Source: a bacterium
Lineage (GTDB): Bacteria; Pseudomonadota; Alphaproteobacteria; Rs-D84; CACZYB01
NCBI GenBank assembly: GCA_014803545.1
Contig: JAAVBN010000029.1
Coordinates: forward strand, 1 to 44,726
DNA length: 44,726 bases
Reading direction: 5' to 3'
Shown: positions 1 to 7,863 of the stretch, piece by piece
Layout of the letters: each line of letters opens with the position of its first letter
Position numbering within the stretch: the stretch's first letter is position 1
Program-made: the position numbers and the translations under genes
Notes under the pieces: generated by a model
Told to the model about the DNA's origin: nothing
Database searches by the model: none
The model's input: the letters and a program-made list of their open reading frames with translations, nothing else

Positions 1-50
1 AAAATATTTGTTTGTCAATAAAATAGTGATTATTGTTTGGAGGTAAAAAA

Positions 51-79
51 AATAAGAGCTATGAAGTATAGCTCTTATT
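51..79 (-). terminator. Terminator of the small lipoprotein gene
   Basis: A 12-bp perfect inverted repeat (51-62 with 68-79, 5-nt loop) lies just past the stop of the minus-strand lipoprotein gene. On the minus strand it is followed by a run of T, the form of an intrinsic terminator. Confidence 0.8.
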
Positions 80-95
80 TAGTTTATGAATTATA

Positions 96-248
96 TTATT
101 TGCCACATGGGTCAATTAATTCACTGATAGAAATTACACCGAGAAGGTAATCGTTTGTGCAAACTTTTTGTCCGCCGATTTTACCACGTGTACCTGTGCA
201 AGCTGAAAGAGCAAATAATGCTAATGCAATTGTAGCTAATTTTTTCAT
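96..248 (-). CDS. Small lipoprotein, 50 aa
   Basis: A short gene encoding a 50-residue protein. The N-terminus MKKLATIALALFALSAC is a classic lipoprotein signal peptide with lipobox LSAC, so the mature protein would be lipidated on Cys17 and only 34 residues long. The mature part has two further cysteines (C30 and C47), which could form a disulphide, and no domain I recognise. It resembles entericidin-sized envelope lipoproteins only in size. The ATG is preceded by AGGAG at good spacing, a promoter with 17-nt spacing lies upstream, and a strong hairpin terminator follows. It is therefore a complete monocistronic unit. The function is unknown. Confidence 0.8.
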   Translation of the reverse strand: MKKLATIALALFALSACTGTRGKIGGQKVCTNDYLLGVISISELIDPCGK

Positions 249-302
249 ATTAATCTCCTTTTTTTGTTAATGTTTATGTATATTTTCTTATATACAGGAA
301 AT

Positions 303-331
303 ACTATATTAGGAATAAATGGAAAATTCAA
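303..331 (-). promoter_or_regulatory. Sigma-70 type promoter for the small lipoprotein
   Basis: On the minus strand, TTGAAT (331-326) and TATAGT (308-303) are separated by 17 nt, about 55 nt upstream of the lipoprotein ATG. Confidence 0.6.
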
Positions 332-354
332 TAATTATTTTTTATAAAAAAGAC

Positions 355-383
355 TTTACAAAAAATAATCAAGTAATTATAAT
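355..383 (+). promoter_or_regulatory. Promoter of tRNA-Arg
   Basis: TTTACA (355-360) and a perfect TATAAT (378-383) are separated by 17 nt. The tRNA starts at 399, so the -10 is placed well for its transcription. Confidence 0.75.
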
Positions 384-398
384 ATGTATGTTTTGTAT

Positions 399-475
399 GG
401 CCTCGTAGCTCAGCTGGATAGAGCAACAGCCTTCTAAGCTGTGGGTCAGACGTTCGAATCGTCTCGGGGTCACCA
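399..475 (+). tRNA. tRNA-Arg (anticodon UCU)
   Basis: A full cloverleaf can be folded. The acceptor stem pairs 399-405 with 465-471 (two G-U pairs), the D arm starts GCTC, and the anticodon stem ACAGC/GCTGT holds the loop CTTCTAA with anticodon TCT. The T arm is AGACG-TTCGAAT-CGTCT. The discriminator A472 is followed by an encoded CCA. It reads AGA, which is frequent in this AT-rich genome. It has its own promoter and terminator. Confidence 0.95.
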
Positions 476-504
476 AATTTTTTAATAGTCCAAGTAGTTA
501 AAAA

Positions 505-530
505 CCGTTCATTATGAACGGCTTTTTTTT
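505..530 (+). terminator. Terminator after tRNA-Arg
   Basis: The 7-bp stem CCGTTCA/TGAACGG (505-511, 515-521) is followed by C and eight T. Confidence 0.85.
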
Positions 531-546
531 ACATAAAATTTTTAAA

Positions 547-1542
547 TTATCTTGTTTTTAAAATTTCTTTTACTGCCTGAACTTGTGCAACATGAGGTTT
601 AAACATACATGTTTTGCAAGGTGTTGGAATTTCATCTTTGTTAAATTCTTCGGTCAAAGATTTTATCATTGGAAGTCCACGTGCGTAAATATCCCAAATT
701 TTATCGTCGTTGATATTTCCGAATATATAAGGTTTATGAGCCTCAGTTAAAGCTCCTGTGAAGTTTGTGCAAAGAGAAACATCTCCGTTTGCATCAATAC
801 CAAGGAAATGACCGATTTGAGGGCAAGGTTCGGTTCTTATACCTTGCTCGCCAGCCTTTACTGCTTCGGCACGATTACAACCGAGTTTTGTTAAATTTTT
901 TGCATACATAACGAATTCTTTATCATCACCGTAATTATTGATTTTCCATTCGTAGTAGTAGCCATCCATAATTTTAACTGTGTCTTTATCAAAACTTACG
1001 CCAAGTTTTTTCATATATGCGTCGCGACCAGTCTCTGCAAATTCACGACTGAATTCAATTCTGTCTTTTTCATTTTTAGGGTAGATTTGGATATTCATAC
1101 CTGTTAGACCTGCATTGTTAAGTTTATCTAATTTTTCTCTGGTCAATAAAGAGCCGTTTGTATTGAAACCGATTTTTTTACATTTTGGAAGTTGGTCCTT
1201 TATAAACTTTACACGTTTGCAAAGTTCATCAATATCCATAAGCAAAGCTTCGTTATAACGGATTAAGGACATATTGCCAGAGTAGTTTGCTTCTTTTAGT
1301 TCTAAAATAAATTTTTCAAAGGTAGCCCATGGCATAGTGTAGTCTGTTTCTGGGTCTTTTTTATTACATTTTAGACACCATTTGCAAATTCCACTTCCTG
1401 AAAAATTACAGTTATTGTTAAAGGCAATATCAATATTTGCGTTTAAGTTATGGGAGAATATTTCTTTGTTTGTGCCTTCAAAGATAAGTCCATTGATGTT
1501 TTTGTAGCCATCAGATACATTTGTTTTGTTTATTAAATTCAT
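547..1542 (-). CDS. Radical SAM protein with SPASM-like C-terminus
   Basis: A 331-residue protein of the radical SAM superfamily by layout. An N-terminal cysteine cluster is followed by a TIM-barrel-like region and a C-terminal SPASM-type auxiliary cluster region: CPQIGHFLGIDANGDVSLC, then FGNI and a final CKTC. Such proteins often modify peptides or sugars. The N-terminal cluster is unusual: C45, C53, C56 and C59 give CX7CX2CX2C instead of the standard CX3CX2C. The radical cluster must either tolerate a longer first loop or use another triad. A Shine-Dalgarno AAGGA precedes the ATG. It is a single-gene unit, divergent from the MbfA-like gene. The substrate cannot be told from context. Confidence 0.75.
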   Translation of the reverse strand: MNLINKTNVSDGYKNINGLIFEGTNKEIFSHNLNANIDIAFNNNCNFSGSGICKWCLKCNKKDPETDYTMPWATFEKFILELKEANYSGNMSLIRYNEALLMDIDELCKRVKFIKDQLPKCKKIGFNTNGSLLTREKLDKLNNAGLTGMNIQIYPKNEKDRIEFSREFAETGRDAYMKKLGVSFDKDTVKIMDGYYYEWKINNYGDDKEFVMYAKNLTKLGCNRAEAVKAGEQGIRTEPCPQIGHFLGIDANGDVSLCTNFTGALTEAHKPYIFGNINDDKIWDIYARGLPMIKSLTEEFNKDEIPTPCKTCMFKPHVAQVQAVKEILKTR

Positions 1543-1641
1543 TTTTTTATCCTTATATTAATTATGTTTGTTGTTGATACTAGCTTAATATTTTTTTTTG
1601 TCAAGTTATTTATTGAAATTATTTTATGTTTCTACTTTTGT

Positions 1642-1669
1642 TTGACTTTTTTGTTAAAATCTTTATATT
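1642..1669 (+). promoter_or_regulatory. Promoter of the MbfA-like gene
   Basis: TTGACT (1642-1647) and TATATT (1664-1669) are spaced by 16 nt, about 30 nt before the ATG. MbfA genes in other alphaproteobacteria are controlled by Irr; I could not identify an Irr box here. Confidence 0.55.
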
Positions 1670-1699
1670 AGTATGAATATTTATTAAAGGGAGATAGTT

Positions 1700-2584
1700 A
1701 TGGTAAAAAAGCTTTCTTTGGATTTATTTAAGAAAATTATGTTAAAGTTTCAGAGGGCGGAGGCTACTGGGGCAGCAATTTATTTGTATTGTGCAAATCA
1801 TACGAAGGATGAGAGGAACAAGAAAATCCTTCAAAAGATTGCTATGGAGGAGGCTTCGCATACTGAAATATGGTCCAAATATACGGGGAAGGTTTTGAAA
1901 CCAAACAGGTTAAAGGTATTTTGGAACATTATTTTATTTCATTTGCTTGGGTATACATTTGTTTTGAAGATTTTGGAGTCTAGGGAATATTCTGATGTAG
2001 AGGGATTATCGGCTGTTATTCATATGGCGCCAGAAGTGGAAGGTATTATTAATCAAGAGGCGGAGCACGAGCATATGTTGAAAGATGTCCTTGATGAAGA
2101 AAGGTTAAATTATATTGGAGCAATGGTTCTTGGGTTAAATGATGCTTTGGTTGAATTAACAGGAAGTATTGCGGGATTGACGTTTGTTTTAATGAATACA
2201 ATGTTGATTGCTATGTCTGGGATAATTATGGGGATTGCGGCGACTTTATCAATGGCGGCATCAAATTATTTGGCGGAAAAAGCAGATGGTAATCCAAAGG
2301 CATTAAAGGCTAGTGTTTATACAGGAATTACTTATTTCTTTACGGTGATATTTTTGGTATTGCCATATTTGATTTATCCAAAGGATGCTTATTTATATGC
2401 TTTGATTACTATGATATTTGTAGTAGTGTTTTTGATATTCGTGTTTAATTATTACATTTCAGTTGTTAAGTCAAAGCCATTTTGGTCAAGGTTTTTTGAG
2501 ATGACAGGGATAAGTTTGTCTGTGGCGGTTATATCATTTTTGATTGGAATGTTGGCAAAATACTTTTTGGGTGTAGATGTTTAA
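1700..2584 (+). CDS. mbfA: MbfA-like membrane ferritin / VIT1-family iron transporter
   Basis: A 294-residue two-domain protein. Residues 1 to about 135 form a ferritin/rubrerythrin-like helical domain with metal-ligand motifs (QRAEATG, EEASH near residue 51, EVEG, and EAEHEHM near 123). Residues from about 140 form a VIT1/CCC1-type membrane domain, starting with IGAMVLGLNDALVELTGSIA and containing about five hydrophobic helices. This is the architecture of MbfA, an inner-membrane iron exporter known in alphaproteobacteria that protects against iron and peroxide stress. The start follows GGGAGA at good spacing and has its own promoter. The molecular role is from the family; which metal it moves here is inference. 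Confidence 0.85.
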   Translation: MVKKLSLDLFKKIMLKFQRAEATGAAIYLYCANHTKDERNKKILQKIAMEEASHTEIWSKYTGKVLKPNRLKVFWNIILFHLLGYTFVLKILESREYSDVEGLSAVIHMAPEVEGIINQEAEHEHMLKDVLDEERLNYIGAMVLGLNDALVELTGSIAGLTFVLMNTMLIAMSGIIMGIAATLSMAASNYLAEKADGNPKALKASVYTGITYFFTVIFLVLPYLIYPKDAYLYALITMIFVVVFLIFVFNYYISVVKSKPFWSRFFEMTGISLSVAVISFLIGMLAKYFLGVDV

Positions 2585-2623
2585 GTTTGAAATATTTGGT
2601 AATAAAACTTGTTTTTAAAGTGT

Positions 2624-2652
2624 TTGAATAATTGTTAATTTTAATATATAAT
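2624..2652 (+). promoter_or_regulatory. Promoter of the acyltransferase-glmS operon
   Basis: TTGAAT (2624-2629), a 17-nt spacer and a perfect TATAAT (2647-2652) lie about 30 nt upstream of the acyltransferase ATG. Confidence 0.7.
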
Positions 2653-2681
2653 TTTTCCTATATATAAATGAAAGATGAAAA

Positions 2682-3212
2682 ATGGAAAATAAAATTAAAC
2701 ATGGAAAAGATTTTGTGCTTGGCAAATCTGCTGTTATAAAAAGACCTGAATTAATAGAAGTTGGTGATAACGTTCGTATTTCCGAATTTTGTTATGTTTC
2801 AAGTGCGTGTAAAATTGGTTCTAATTGCGAAATAGCGGTTGGTGCATCTATTGCTGGTGGTGGTGGAAAGCATACTTTCACTATGGGTGATTATTCTTCG
2901 CTTGCTGCGGGAGTTAGAATTTGGCTTTCAAGTAATGATTATGTTAATGACTTGGTCGCTCATAATGTGCCTTTTGTAAAAGAAATAGAGGGCGATATTA
3001 CTATGGGTAAATATACTGGGATTGGAAGTAATTCTGTTGTGATGCCTAATAATCATATACCAGAAGGTGTAAGTATTGGTGCATTAAGTTTTGTCCCATC
3101 AAATTTTCCTTTTAAACCTTGGACTGTGTATGCGGGAAGTCCGATACAGGAGATTAAACCAAGGAATAAGGAAAACATTTTAAAAATCTTAAAATTATTA
3201 GGAGAAGAATAA
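2682..3212 (+). CDS. Hexapeptide-repeat (left-handed beta-helix) acyltransferase
   Basis: A 176-residue protein made of imperfect hexapeptide turns (for example IEVGDNVRISEFCYV, KIGSNCEIAVGASIAGGGG and ITMGKYTGIGSNSVVMPNN). It ends with the family's typical PWTVYAGSPIQEIKPR tail. Such enzymes act as trimers and transfer acetyl or other acyl groups from CoA to sugars or amino sugars. A histidine in GGGGKHTF sits where the catalytic His is often found. It lies one base upstream of glmS and must be co-transcribed with it. A role in amino-sugar, cell-wall or surface-glycan chemistry is therefore plausible but not shown. No strong Shine-Dalgarno is visible before this ATG. Confidence 0.8.
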   Translation: MENKIKHGKDFVLGKSAVIKRPELIEVGDNVRISEFCYVSSACKIGSNCEIAVGASIAGGGGKHTFTMGDYSSLAAGVRIWLSSNDYVNDLVAHNVPFVKEIEGDITMGKYTGIGSNSVVMPNNHIPEGVSIGALSFVPSNFPFKPWTVYAGSPIQEIKPRNKENILKILKLLGEE

Positions 3213-3213
3213 G

Positions 3214-5055
3214 GTGTGTGGTATTGTTGGTTATGTCGGTAAAAAAGTTTGTACCGATATTTTGCTTTCTGGGCTTAAAAGTCTTGAATACAGAGGATAT
3301 GACTCTGCTGGTATTGCGGTTATTGATGAAAACAAGGTAAAGATATTTAAAAGTATTGGAAAGATTCAAAATCTTTTTGATAAAGTTGAAAATGAAAAAT
3401 CAAGTATTAAAAATCCTTTGGTTGGTATAGGGCATATTAGGTGGGCGACCCATGGAAAGCCAACTGTTGCCAATGCTCACCCACATACTTGTAATTGTGG
3501 AAACCTTGCAATAGTTCACAATGGTATTATTGAAAATTACAAGGAGTTAAGGGAGGAGTTGACCTTAAAGGGAGCGATTTTCAAATCGGAAACTGATACT
3601 GAAACGGTGGCTCATTTAATTGCGTATGAATATGAGAAATCAAAGGACCTTTTAGTTGCAGTTCAAAATGCAACAAAGAAGTTAAAGGGTGCGTATGCTC
3701 TTTGTATAATGCACAGGGATAATCCTGATGAAATAATTGCTACAAAGTGTTTTGCTCCGCTTTTAATTGGGGTTGGTAAAGATGAAAGTATTGTGGGAAG
3801 TGATATTCCTGCGATAATTGGGACTACAAATAAAATCATATATCTTGATGATATGGATATTGCGGTTGTGAAAAAGGACGGTGTTGTTGTTTACAATCAT
3901 AATGGCGATGTTGTTAATAAGAAAGTTGTGGAGCTTTCTATTAAAGAAGACAGCCTTAATAAAATGGGGTATAAGCATTTTATGATAAAGGAGATTTTTG
4001 AACAACCTGATATTATAAGAAATGCCCTTAATGGAAGATTGAAAGATATAAATTCAAAAATTGTTTTTCCAGAGCTTGACAGTCTTCAATCTGATAAAAA
4101 AATTGATAATATAAAAATTGTTGCGTGTGGAACTTCGCTTCATGCGGGGATAATTGCAAAGTATATAATTGAGGATTTGACTGGGATTACAGTAGAGGTT
4201 GAAAGTTCCAGTGAGTATATTTACAGGAATAATACTACAAATGCTTCGTCTTTGGTGATTGGAATTTCGCAATCTGGGGAAACGGCGGATACTATTACTG
4301 CAATGCGACTTGCAAAGGATAAGGGTGCAAAGATTTTAATTATTACGAACAGGCCAGACAGTTCTATTTGCAAGCTTGCGGATAGTGTGATACCTGTGAA
4401 TGCAGGGATTGAGGTTAGTGTTGCTGCGACTAAATCCTATACTGCACAATTGATAGTTTTGTATTTGTTTGCGATTTACCTTTGTGAGGTAAAGGGAAAG
4501 CATACAGATGTATTGAGGGAGATAAAGCAGGAGCTTTTGACAATACCTTCAAAGATAGAGTATATCCTTAATAACAAAAGTGAAATTGAGGGTATGGCAA
4601 AGAGTTTAAGCAATTACAAAGATTTTATTTATATTGCGAGGGGAACAAATCTTGCAACTGCACAAGAGGGTGCCTTGAAATTAAAGGAGATAAGTTATAT
4701 AAATGCGACGGCGTATCCTGCGGGTGAATTGAAGCATGGACCTATTGCAATGTTGGATGAAAATATGCCAGTGCTTGCGATACTTATTCCGAACCACATA
4801 ACTTTTGATAAGATGATTTCCAATTGTGAGGAAGCAAAGGCAAGGAATGCAAAGCTTATTGCCTTGACTTCATCAAATGATGAGAGGTTGGATAAATTGT
4901 TTGATTATATAATAAGAGTGCCAGAGGTAAGTGAGATTTTATCGCCACTTATTACCTGTGTTCCGTTGCAACTTCTTGCATATTATATTGCGAATTATTT
5001 GGGTAAGGATGTGGATCAGCCAAGAAACCTTGCAAAATCGGTGACGGTTGAGTAA
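3214..5055 (+). CDS. glmS: Glutamine-fructose-6-phosphate aminotransferase (isomerising)
   Basis: A 613-residue enzyme that makes glucosamine-6-phosphate from fructose-6-phosphate and glutamine, the first step to UDP-GlcNAc for peptidoglycan and lipid A. The N-terminal glutaminase starts CGIVGYVG, so Cys1 becomes the catalytic nucleophile after removal of the initiator. It also has RGYDSAGIA and RWATHGKP. Two SIS domains follow (CGTSLHAG, SQSGETADT, EVSVAATKSYTAQL) with the C-terminal signature DVDQPRNLAKSVTVE. Length is normal. The start is GTG with GGAGAAG 6 nt upstream. It follows the acyltransferase gene with a 1-nt gap, and a terminator follows. Confidence 0.97.
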   Translation: MCGIVGYVGKKVCTDILLSGLKSLEYRGYDSAGIAVIDENKVKIFKSIGKIQNLFDKVENEKSSIKNPLVGIGHIRWATHGKPTVANAHPHTCNCGNLAIVHNGIIENYKELREELTLKGAIFKSETDTETVAHLIAYEYEKSKDLLVAVQNATKKLKGAYALCIMHRDNPDEIIATKCFAPLLIGVGKDESIVGSDIPAIIGTTNKIIYLDDMDIAVVKKDGVVVYNHNGDVVNKKVVELSIKEDSLNKMGYKHFMIKEIFEQPDIIRNALNGRLKDINSKIVFPELDSLQSDKKIDNIKIVACGTSLHAGIIAKYIIEDLTGITVEVESSSEYIYRNNTTNASSLVIGISQSGETADTITAMRLAKDKGAKILIITNRPDSSICKLADSVIPVNAGIEVSVAATKSYTAQLIVLYLFAIYLCEVKGKHTDVLREIKQELLTIPSKIEYILNNKSEIEGMAKSLSNYKDFIYIARGTNLATAQEGALKLKEISYINATAYPAGELKHGPIAMLDENMPVLAILIPNHITFDKMISNCEEAKARNAKLIALTSSNDERLDKLFDYIIRVPEVSEILSPLITCVPLQLLAYYIANYLGKDVDQPRNLAKSVTVE

Positions 5056-5097
5056 AAATTTAGCCAAAAAGAATCAGAAAAAGAATCGATTCGTGAT

Positions 5098-5126
5098 AAT
5101 CCTGTAATTTTTACAGGATTTTTTAT
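5098..5126 (+). terminator. Terminator after glmS
   Basis: The 9-bp stem AATCCTGTA/TACAGGATT (5098-5106, 5112-5120) is followed by a T-rich tract. Confidence 0.85.
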
Positions 5127-5179
5127 TTTCGTAAAATCAATATGTTGCGGTTTGTTATTAACTTTTTGATAAAAAGATG

Positions 5180-5208
5180 TTGACAATTTAAAATAGATTT
5201 ATTATAAA
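5180..5208 (+). promoter_or_regulatory. Strong promoter of the 5.2-8.5 kb operon
   Basis: A perfect TTGACA (5180-5185), a 17-nt spacer and TATAAA (5203-5208) lie about 65 nt upstream of the first gene of the operon. Confidence 0.75.
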
Positions 5209-5236
5209 TGATAATAACAAAGTGATATAAACACTT

Positions 5237-5276
5237 TAATATAAACTAAAATAAAAACTGAAAGGAAATTAAAATG
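5237..5276 (+). repeat. Duplicated gene leader, copy 1
   Basis: The 40-nt leader up to the ATG at 5274 (TAATATAAACTAAAA, then CTGAAAGG, then the start) is repeated almost base for base before the next gene at 5892-5935. It includes the Shine-Dalgarno GAAAGG. Confidence 0.75.
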
Positions 5277-5894
5277 ATAATAAATTACGAAAAAGAAAAT
5301 GAGCGTAGTGTTAAGGTTAGTTATCCAGGTATACCATATGAAGCAAGGTCAAACCTTATGGAAAAATTAGAATATAGAATGGAACAAGTAAGGAATTTAA
5401 AAAAATCAATAAGCGAATATACAAAAATAATACAAGATAATACATCTTTGAAAGAACAAGTTTGTGACTTCTTTAATCTTAATTCTGGAAATGTTAAGGT
5501 TTTGCGAGAGATTACTCAGGTTCGTACGAAAGATGGTTATTATCCTCATTTTTTTACAAATTTTTTTACAGTGCAAGAAGAAGATTCAAATATTGTTACA
5601 TGTTTTGGATATAGATTTAAAAATGGTAAAATAGTTGATTTACTTCCATTGTTATTTAAAAATAAAAAGATATTTTATGTTGATGTTCGCACTGAGTCAG
5701 ATTGTTATGTAATTCATTTTTATCTTGCTCCTTATCCTAAAGCAGAATCAATTGTAAGAGTAGATGAAAATGAAAAAACAGGACAGCTTATTTTGGAAAA
5801 TAATGGTGAAAGAATTATAGTTGATTCAAAAAAATCTGTTCAATCAAAACAGCCTATTGATATATCTGTCTTTGATAATCAAATTACAAGATAA
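5274..5894 (+). CDS. Unknown protein, 206 aa, first gene of a five-gene operon
   Basis: I do not recognise this protein. It is 206 residues, soluble and lysine/glutamate rich. A predicted helical or coiled part (about residues 25-60, with heptad-like spacing around KLEYRMEQVRNLKKSISEY) is followed by a region of alternating hydrophobic residues (about 75-165) that looks like a beta-rich domain. The C-terminus is polar and probably flexible. No signal peptide or membrane segment is seen. The ATG has GAAAGG upstream, within a leader duplicated before the next gene. It opens an operon that continues with a small helical protein, a radical SAM protein, an NrtR-like regulator and an HD hydrolase remnant. 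Confidence 0.7.
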   Translation: MIINYEKENERSVKVSYPGIPYEARSNLMEKLEYRMEQVRNLKKSISEYTKIIQDNTSLKEQVCDFFNLNSGNVKVLREITQVRTKDGYYPHFFTNFFTVQEEDSNIVTCFGYRFKNGKIVDLLPLLFKNKKIFYVDVRTESDCYVIHFYLAPYPKAESIVRVDENEKTGQLILENNGERIIVDSKKSVQSKQPIDISVFDNQITR

Positions 5895-5935
5895 TATAAA
5901 CTAAAACTAAAAAAACTGAAAGGTAAAATAAAATG
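5892..5935 (+). repeat. Duplicated gene leader, copy 2
   Basis: This is the second copy of the 5237-5276 leader. It differs by small A/C insertions and a few substitutions and again ends in an ATG. The stop codon of the first gene (5892-5894) is the first three bases of the repeat. Confidence 0.75.
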
Positions 5936-6238
5936 ACAAATGAAAAATTATTAAATGAAATAAAAGAACAAAATCAACAAATACTATTATTGTTGCAACT
6001 TTTGGTTGCCTCCAGTGATGAAATTAAAATGAACTATGGTAAAATACAAAGTCAATATAATGAAAAAAGGACTTTTAGTAATGGTTATGTTTCTATAAAT
6101 AGAGATGAAGTTATTTTACCGGAAAAATTTGATAAAACATATAAGGAATATTATAAGGATAGAATTAAAGATATTTATAAAAATGATGCTATCCCTATGA
6201 ATATTATAAAAGAACTTTTAAATACAAAGCAAAAGTAG
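5933..6238 (+). CDS. Unknown small helical protein, 101 aa
   Basis: This 101-residue protein is not recognised. Residues 1-30 (MTNEKLLNEIKEQNQQILLL followed by LQLLVASS) form an amphipathic helix with a heptad pattern, suggesting dimerisation or partner binding. The second half is charged, with Tyr/Lys-rich stretches (YKEYYKDRIKDIYK). There is no signal peptide. It shares its 5' leader with the gene upstream, so the two may have been duplicated as translation units and then diverged, or must be made in step. The radical SAM gene starts 7 nt after its stop. Confidence 0.7.
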   Translation: MTNEKLLNEIKEQNQQILLLLQLLVASSDEIKMNYGKIQSQYNEKRTFSNGYVSINRDEVILPEKFDKTYKEYYKDRIKDIYKNDAIPMNIIKELLNTKQK

Positions 6239-6245
6239 GTGTGAA

Positions 6246-6995
6246 ATGTTTAATGTTAATACAAAAACTTCTGATTATATGAGTATTGTCCTTACTCACG
6301 AATGTAATAAAAAGTGTCCTTATTGTATTGATAAATACAGAGGTTGTATGGAATATATAACTTTGGATAATGTTAAAAAAGCAATTGCATTTGCGAAAAG
6401 TCATAATATAAAAGACATACTTCTTGTGGGTGGAGAACCTACTCTTCATCCGCAAGTGGTAGAAATTGCAAAGATGATAAAAGAGGCTGGATTTAATACT
6501 ATACTTACAACTAACTATACAAGACCAGATGTTGTAAAGGAGCTTGATAAATATATAAACAGCTTTAACATATCGTTTTACAATCAGAGGGAACTTCCAA
6601 AGCAAAGAGATTTTAAGGCTGATTTGACCTTGTCAACTTTGCTTTACAAAGGTGGTATTGACAGCAAGGCAAAACTTGATGCCTTTATTGAAAAATACAA
6701 AGATGATTTTATTTTAAAATTTTCAACACTTACAGTTTGTAATGATTGGACCTTGGCACATCAGAAGGTTGATTTTTTAGACAGTCTTGATGCAAAAAAG
6801 ATAGTTTTATTTAATGAAATTGAAGGCTTGATTTATAAGGGTTATGTTATAAAAAGGTATGACAGGATTATAAATCTTAGTGCCGAGCAATCCTTTAAAT
6901 GTCATGTTGACGGGACTATATCAGATACTTGGGAAAGGGTGAGTGTTCCAACTCGTCCTTTGGTGTTAAATAATGCTTTTCAAAATCAAAGATAG
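6246..6995 (+). CDS. Radical SAM protein, minimal, 249 aa
   Basis: A canonical radical SAM protein with CX3CX2C (C20, C24, C27 in HECNKKCPYC) and the SAM-contact motif GGEPTLHP near residue 72. Beta-alpha repeats follow (for example DILLVGGEP and FNTILTTNYT). It is short, without a SPASM or B12 domain, which resembles activating enzymes or small peptide- or nucleotide-modifying members. It is operonic: 7 nt after the previous stop, and followed by an NrtR-like regulator and an HD hydrolase. Substrate unknown; the neighbours hint at nucleotide or cofactor chemistry, which is inference only. Confidence 0.85.
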   Translation: MFNVNTKTSDYMSIVLTHECNKKCPYCIDKYRGCMEYITLDNVKKAIAFAKSHNIKDILLVGGEPTLHPQVVEIAKMIKEAGFNTILTTNYTRPDVVKELDKYINSFNISFYNQRELPKQRDFKADLTLSTLLYKGGIDSKAKLDAFIEKYKDDFILKFSTLTVCNDWTLAHQKVDFLDSLDAKKIVLFNEIEGLIYKGYVIKRYDRIINLSAEQSFKCHVDGTISDTWERVSVPTRPLVLNNAFQNQR

Positions 6996-7049
6996 GAGTT
7001 GCTTTTTTATATTTTTGTTATTATCATAAAAGGTAAAAGAGAGGTTAAT

Positions 7050-7856
7050 ATGAAAAATTTTAAATCGGAAAAAGAGTTTTTAGAAAGTTATGATCCTTCG
7101 GCTTATGAAAGGTTATCTTTGGGTGCGGATATGGTAATTTTTTCCATATCAAATGAGGATTCCAAAAATTACAGAAAGCTTAATAAAAAATATTTTTCTG
7201 TGTTGCTTGTTAAACGGTTGGACTTTCCATATAAGGGTATGTGGAACTTGCCTGGTGGGTTTGTGAATATTGATGAAAATATTGATGATGCGGCGGACAG
7301 GATTTTGAAAAAATCAAGTGGGCTTTCTAATATTTATAAGGAACAACTTTATACCTTTGGTGATGTGAAGCGTGACCCTCGTATGAGGATTGTGACGGTG
7401 GCTCATATCTCTCTTATCAACAAAGATGAGATAAAACAGGACCTTAATGAAAATGCGTTTTGGTTTAATATAGATTATGAGGAAAAGGGGGATACTTTTG
7501 TGTGTCATCTTTCATCCTCGGTAGAAAATATTGAATTTGTGGCAAAGAAGGTTGGGGATACCTATCAGATAGTTAAAAATGACAAGATTGCCTTTGACCA
7601 CGCCCTTATTATTTTAACAGGAATTTTGCGGTTAAGAAATAAAATTGAATATACCGATGTTGTGTTTAATTTATTGCCTGAATATTTTACTTTGACAGAG
7701 CTTCAAACTATATATGAGCTTATTTTAGGTAAAAAGTTGCTTGCACCTGCGTTTAGGCGGAGTATTAAGGATAAGGTTGAAAAAACATCCAAAATCCAAG
7801 GTGGAGCAGGACACAGACCTTCTGTTTTATTTAGATATAAAAATAAAAAAGAGTGA
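7050..7856 (+). CDS. NrtR-like regulator: degenerate Nudix domain plus winged helix
   Basis: A 268-residue protein with an N-terminal Nudix fold (about residues 20-170) and a C-terminal NrtR-type winged-helix DNA-binding domain (about 190-268: FTLTELQTIYELILGK, then FRRSIKDKVEKT and GHRPSVLFRY). NrtR proteins bind ADP-ribose or related nucleotides and repress NAD or sugar genes. The Nudix box starts normally (G70, E76, R84, G91) but positions that should be E85, E88 and E89 are Ile, Lys and Ser. Metal-dependent hydrolysis should be lost and the domain probably acts only as a ligand sensor. The ATG at 7050 with GAGAGG upstream is preferred over a TTG at 6999. It likely controls its own operon. 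Confidence 0.8.
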   Translation: MKNFKSEKEFLESYDPSAYERLSLGADMVIFSISNEDSKNYRKLNKKYFSVLLVKRLDFPYKGMWNLPGGFVNIDENIDDAADRILKKSSGLSNIYKEQLYTFGDVKRDPRMRIVTVAHISLINKDEIKQDLNENAFWFNIDYEEKGDTFVCHLSSSVENIEFVAKKVGDTYQIVKNDKIAFDHALIILTGILRLRNKIEYTDVVFNLLPEYFTLTELQTIYELILGKKLLAPAFRRSIKDKVEKTSKIQGGAGHRPSVLFRYKNKKE

Positions 7857-7863
7857 GGTTATT

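Noticed and set aside
3214..3216. glmS ribozyme upstream of glmS
   Set aside because: The gene begins one base after the acyltransferase stop, leaving no room for the ribozyme.
6999..7049. Upstream TTG start for the NrtR-like gene
   Set aside because: The extra 17 residues are hydrophobic and lack homologous character, and the ATG at 7050 has a clear GAGAGG.
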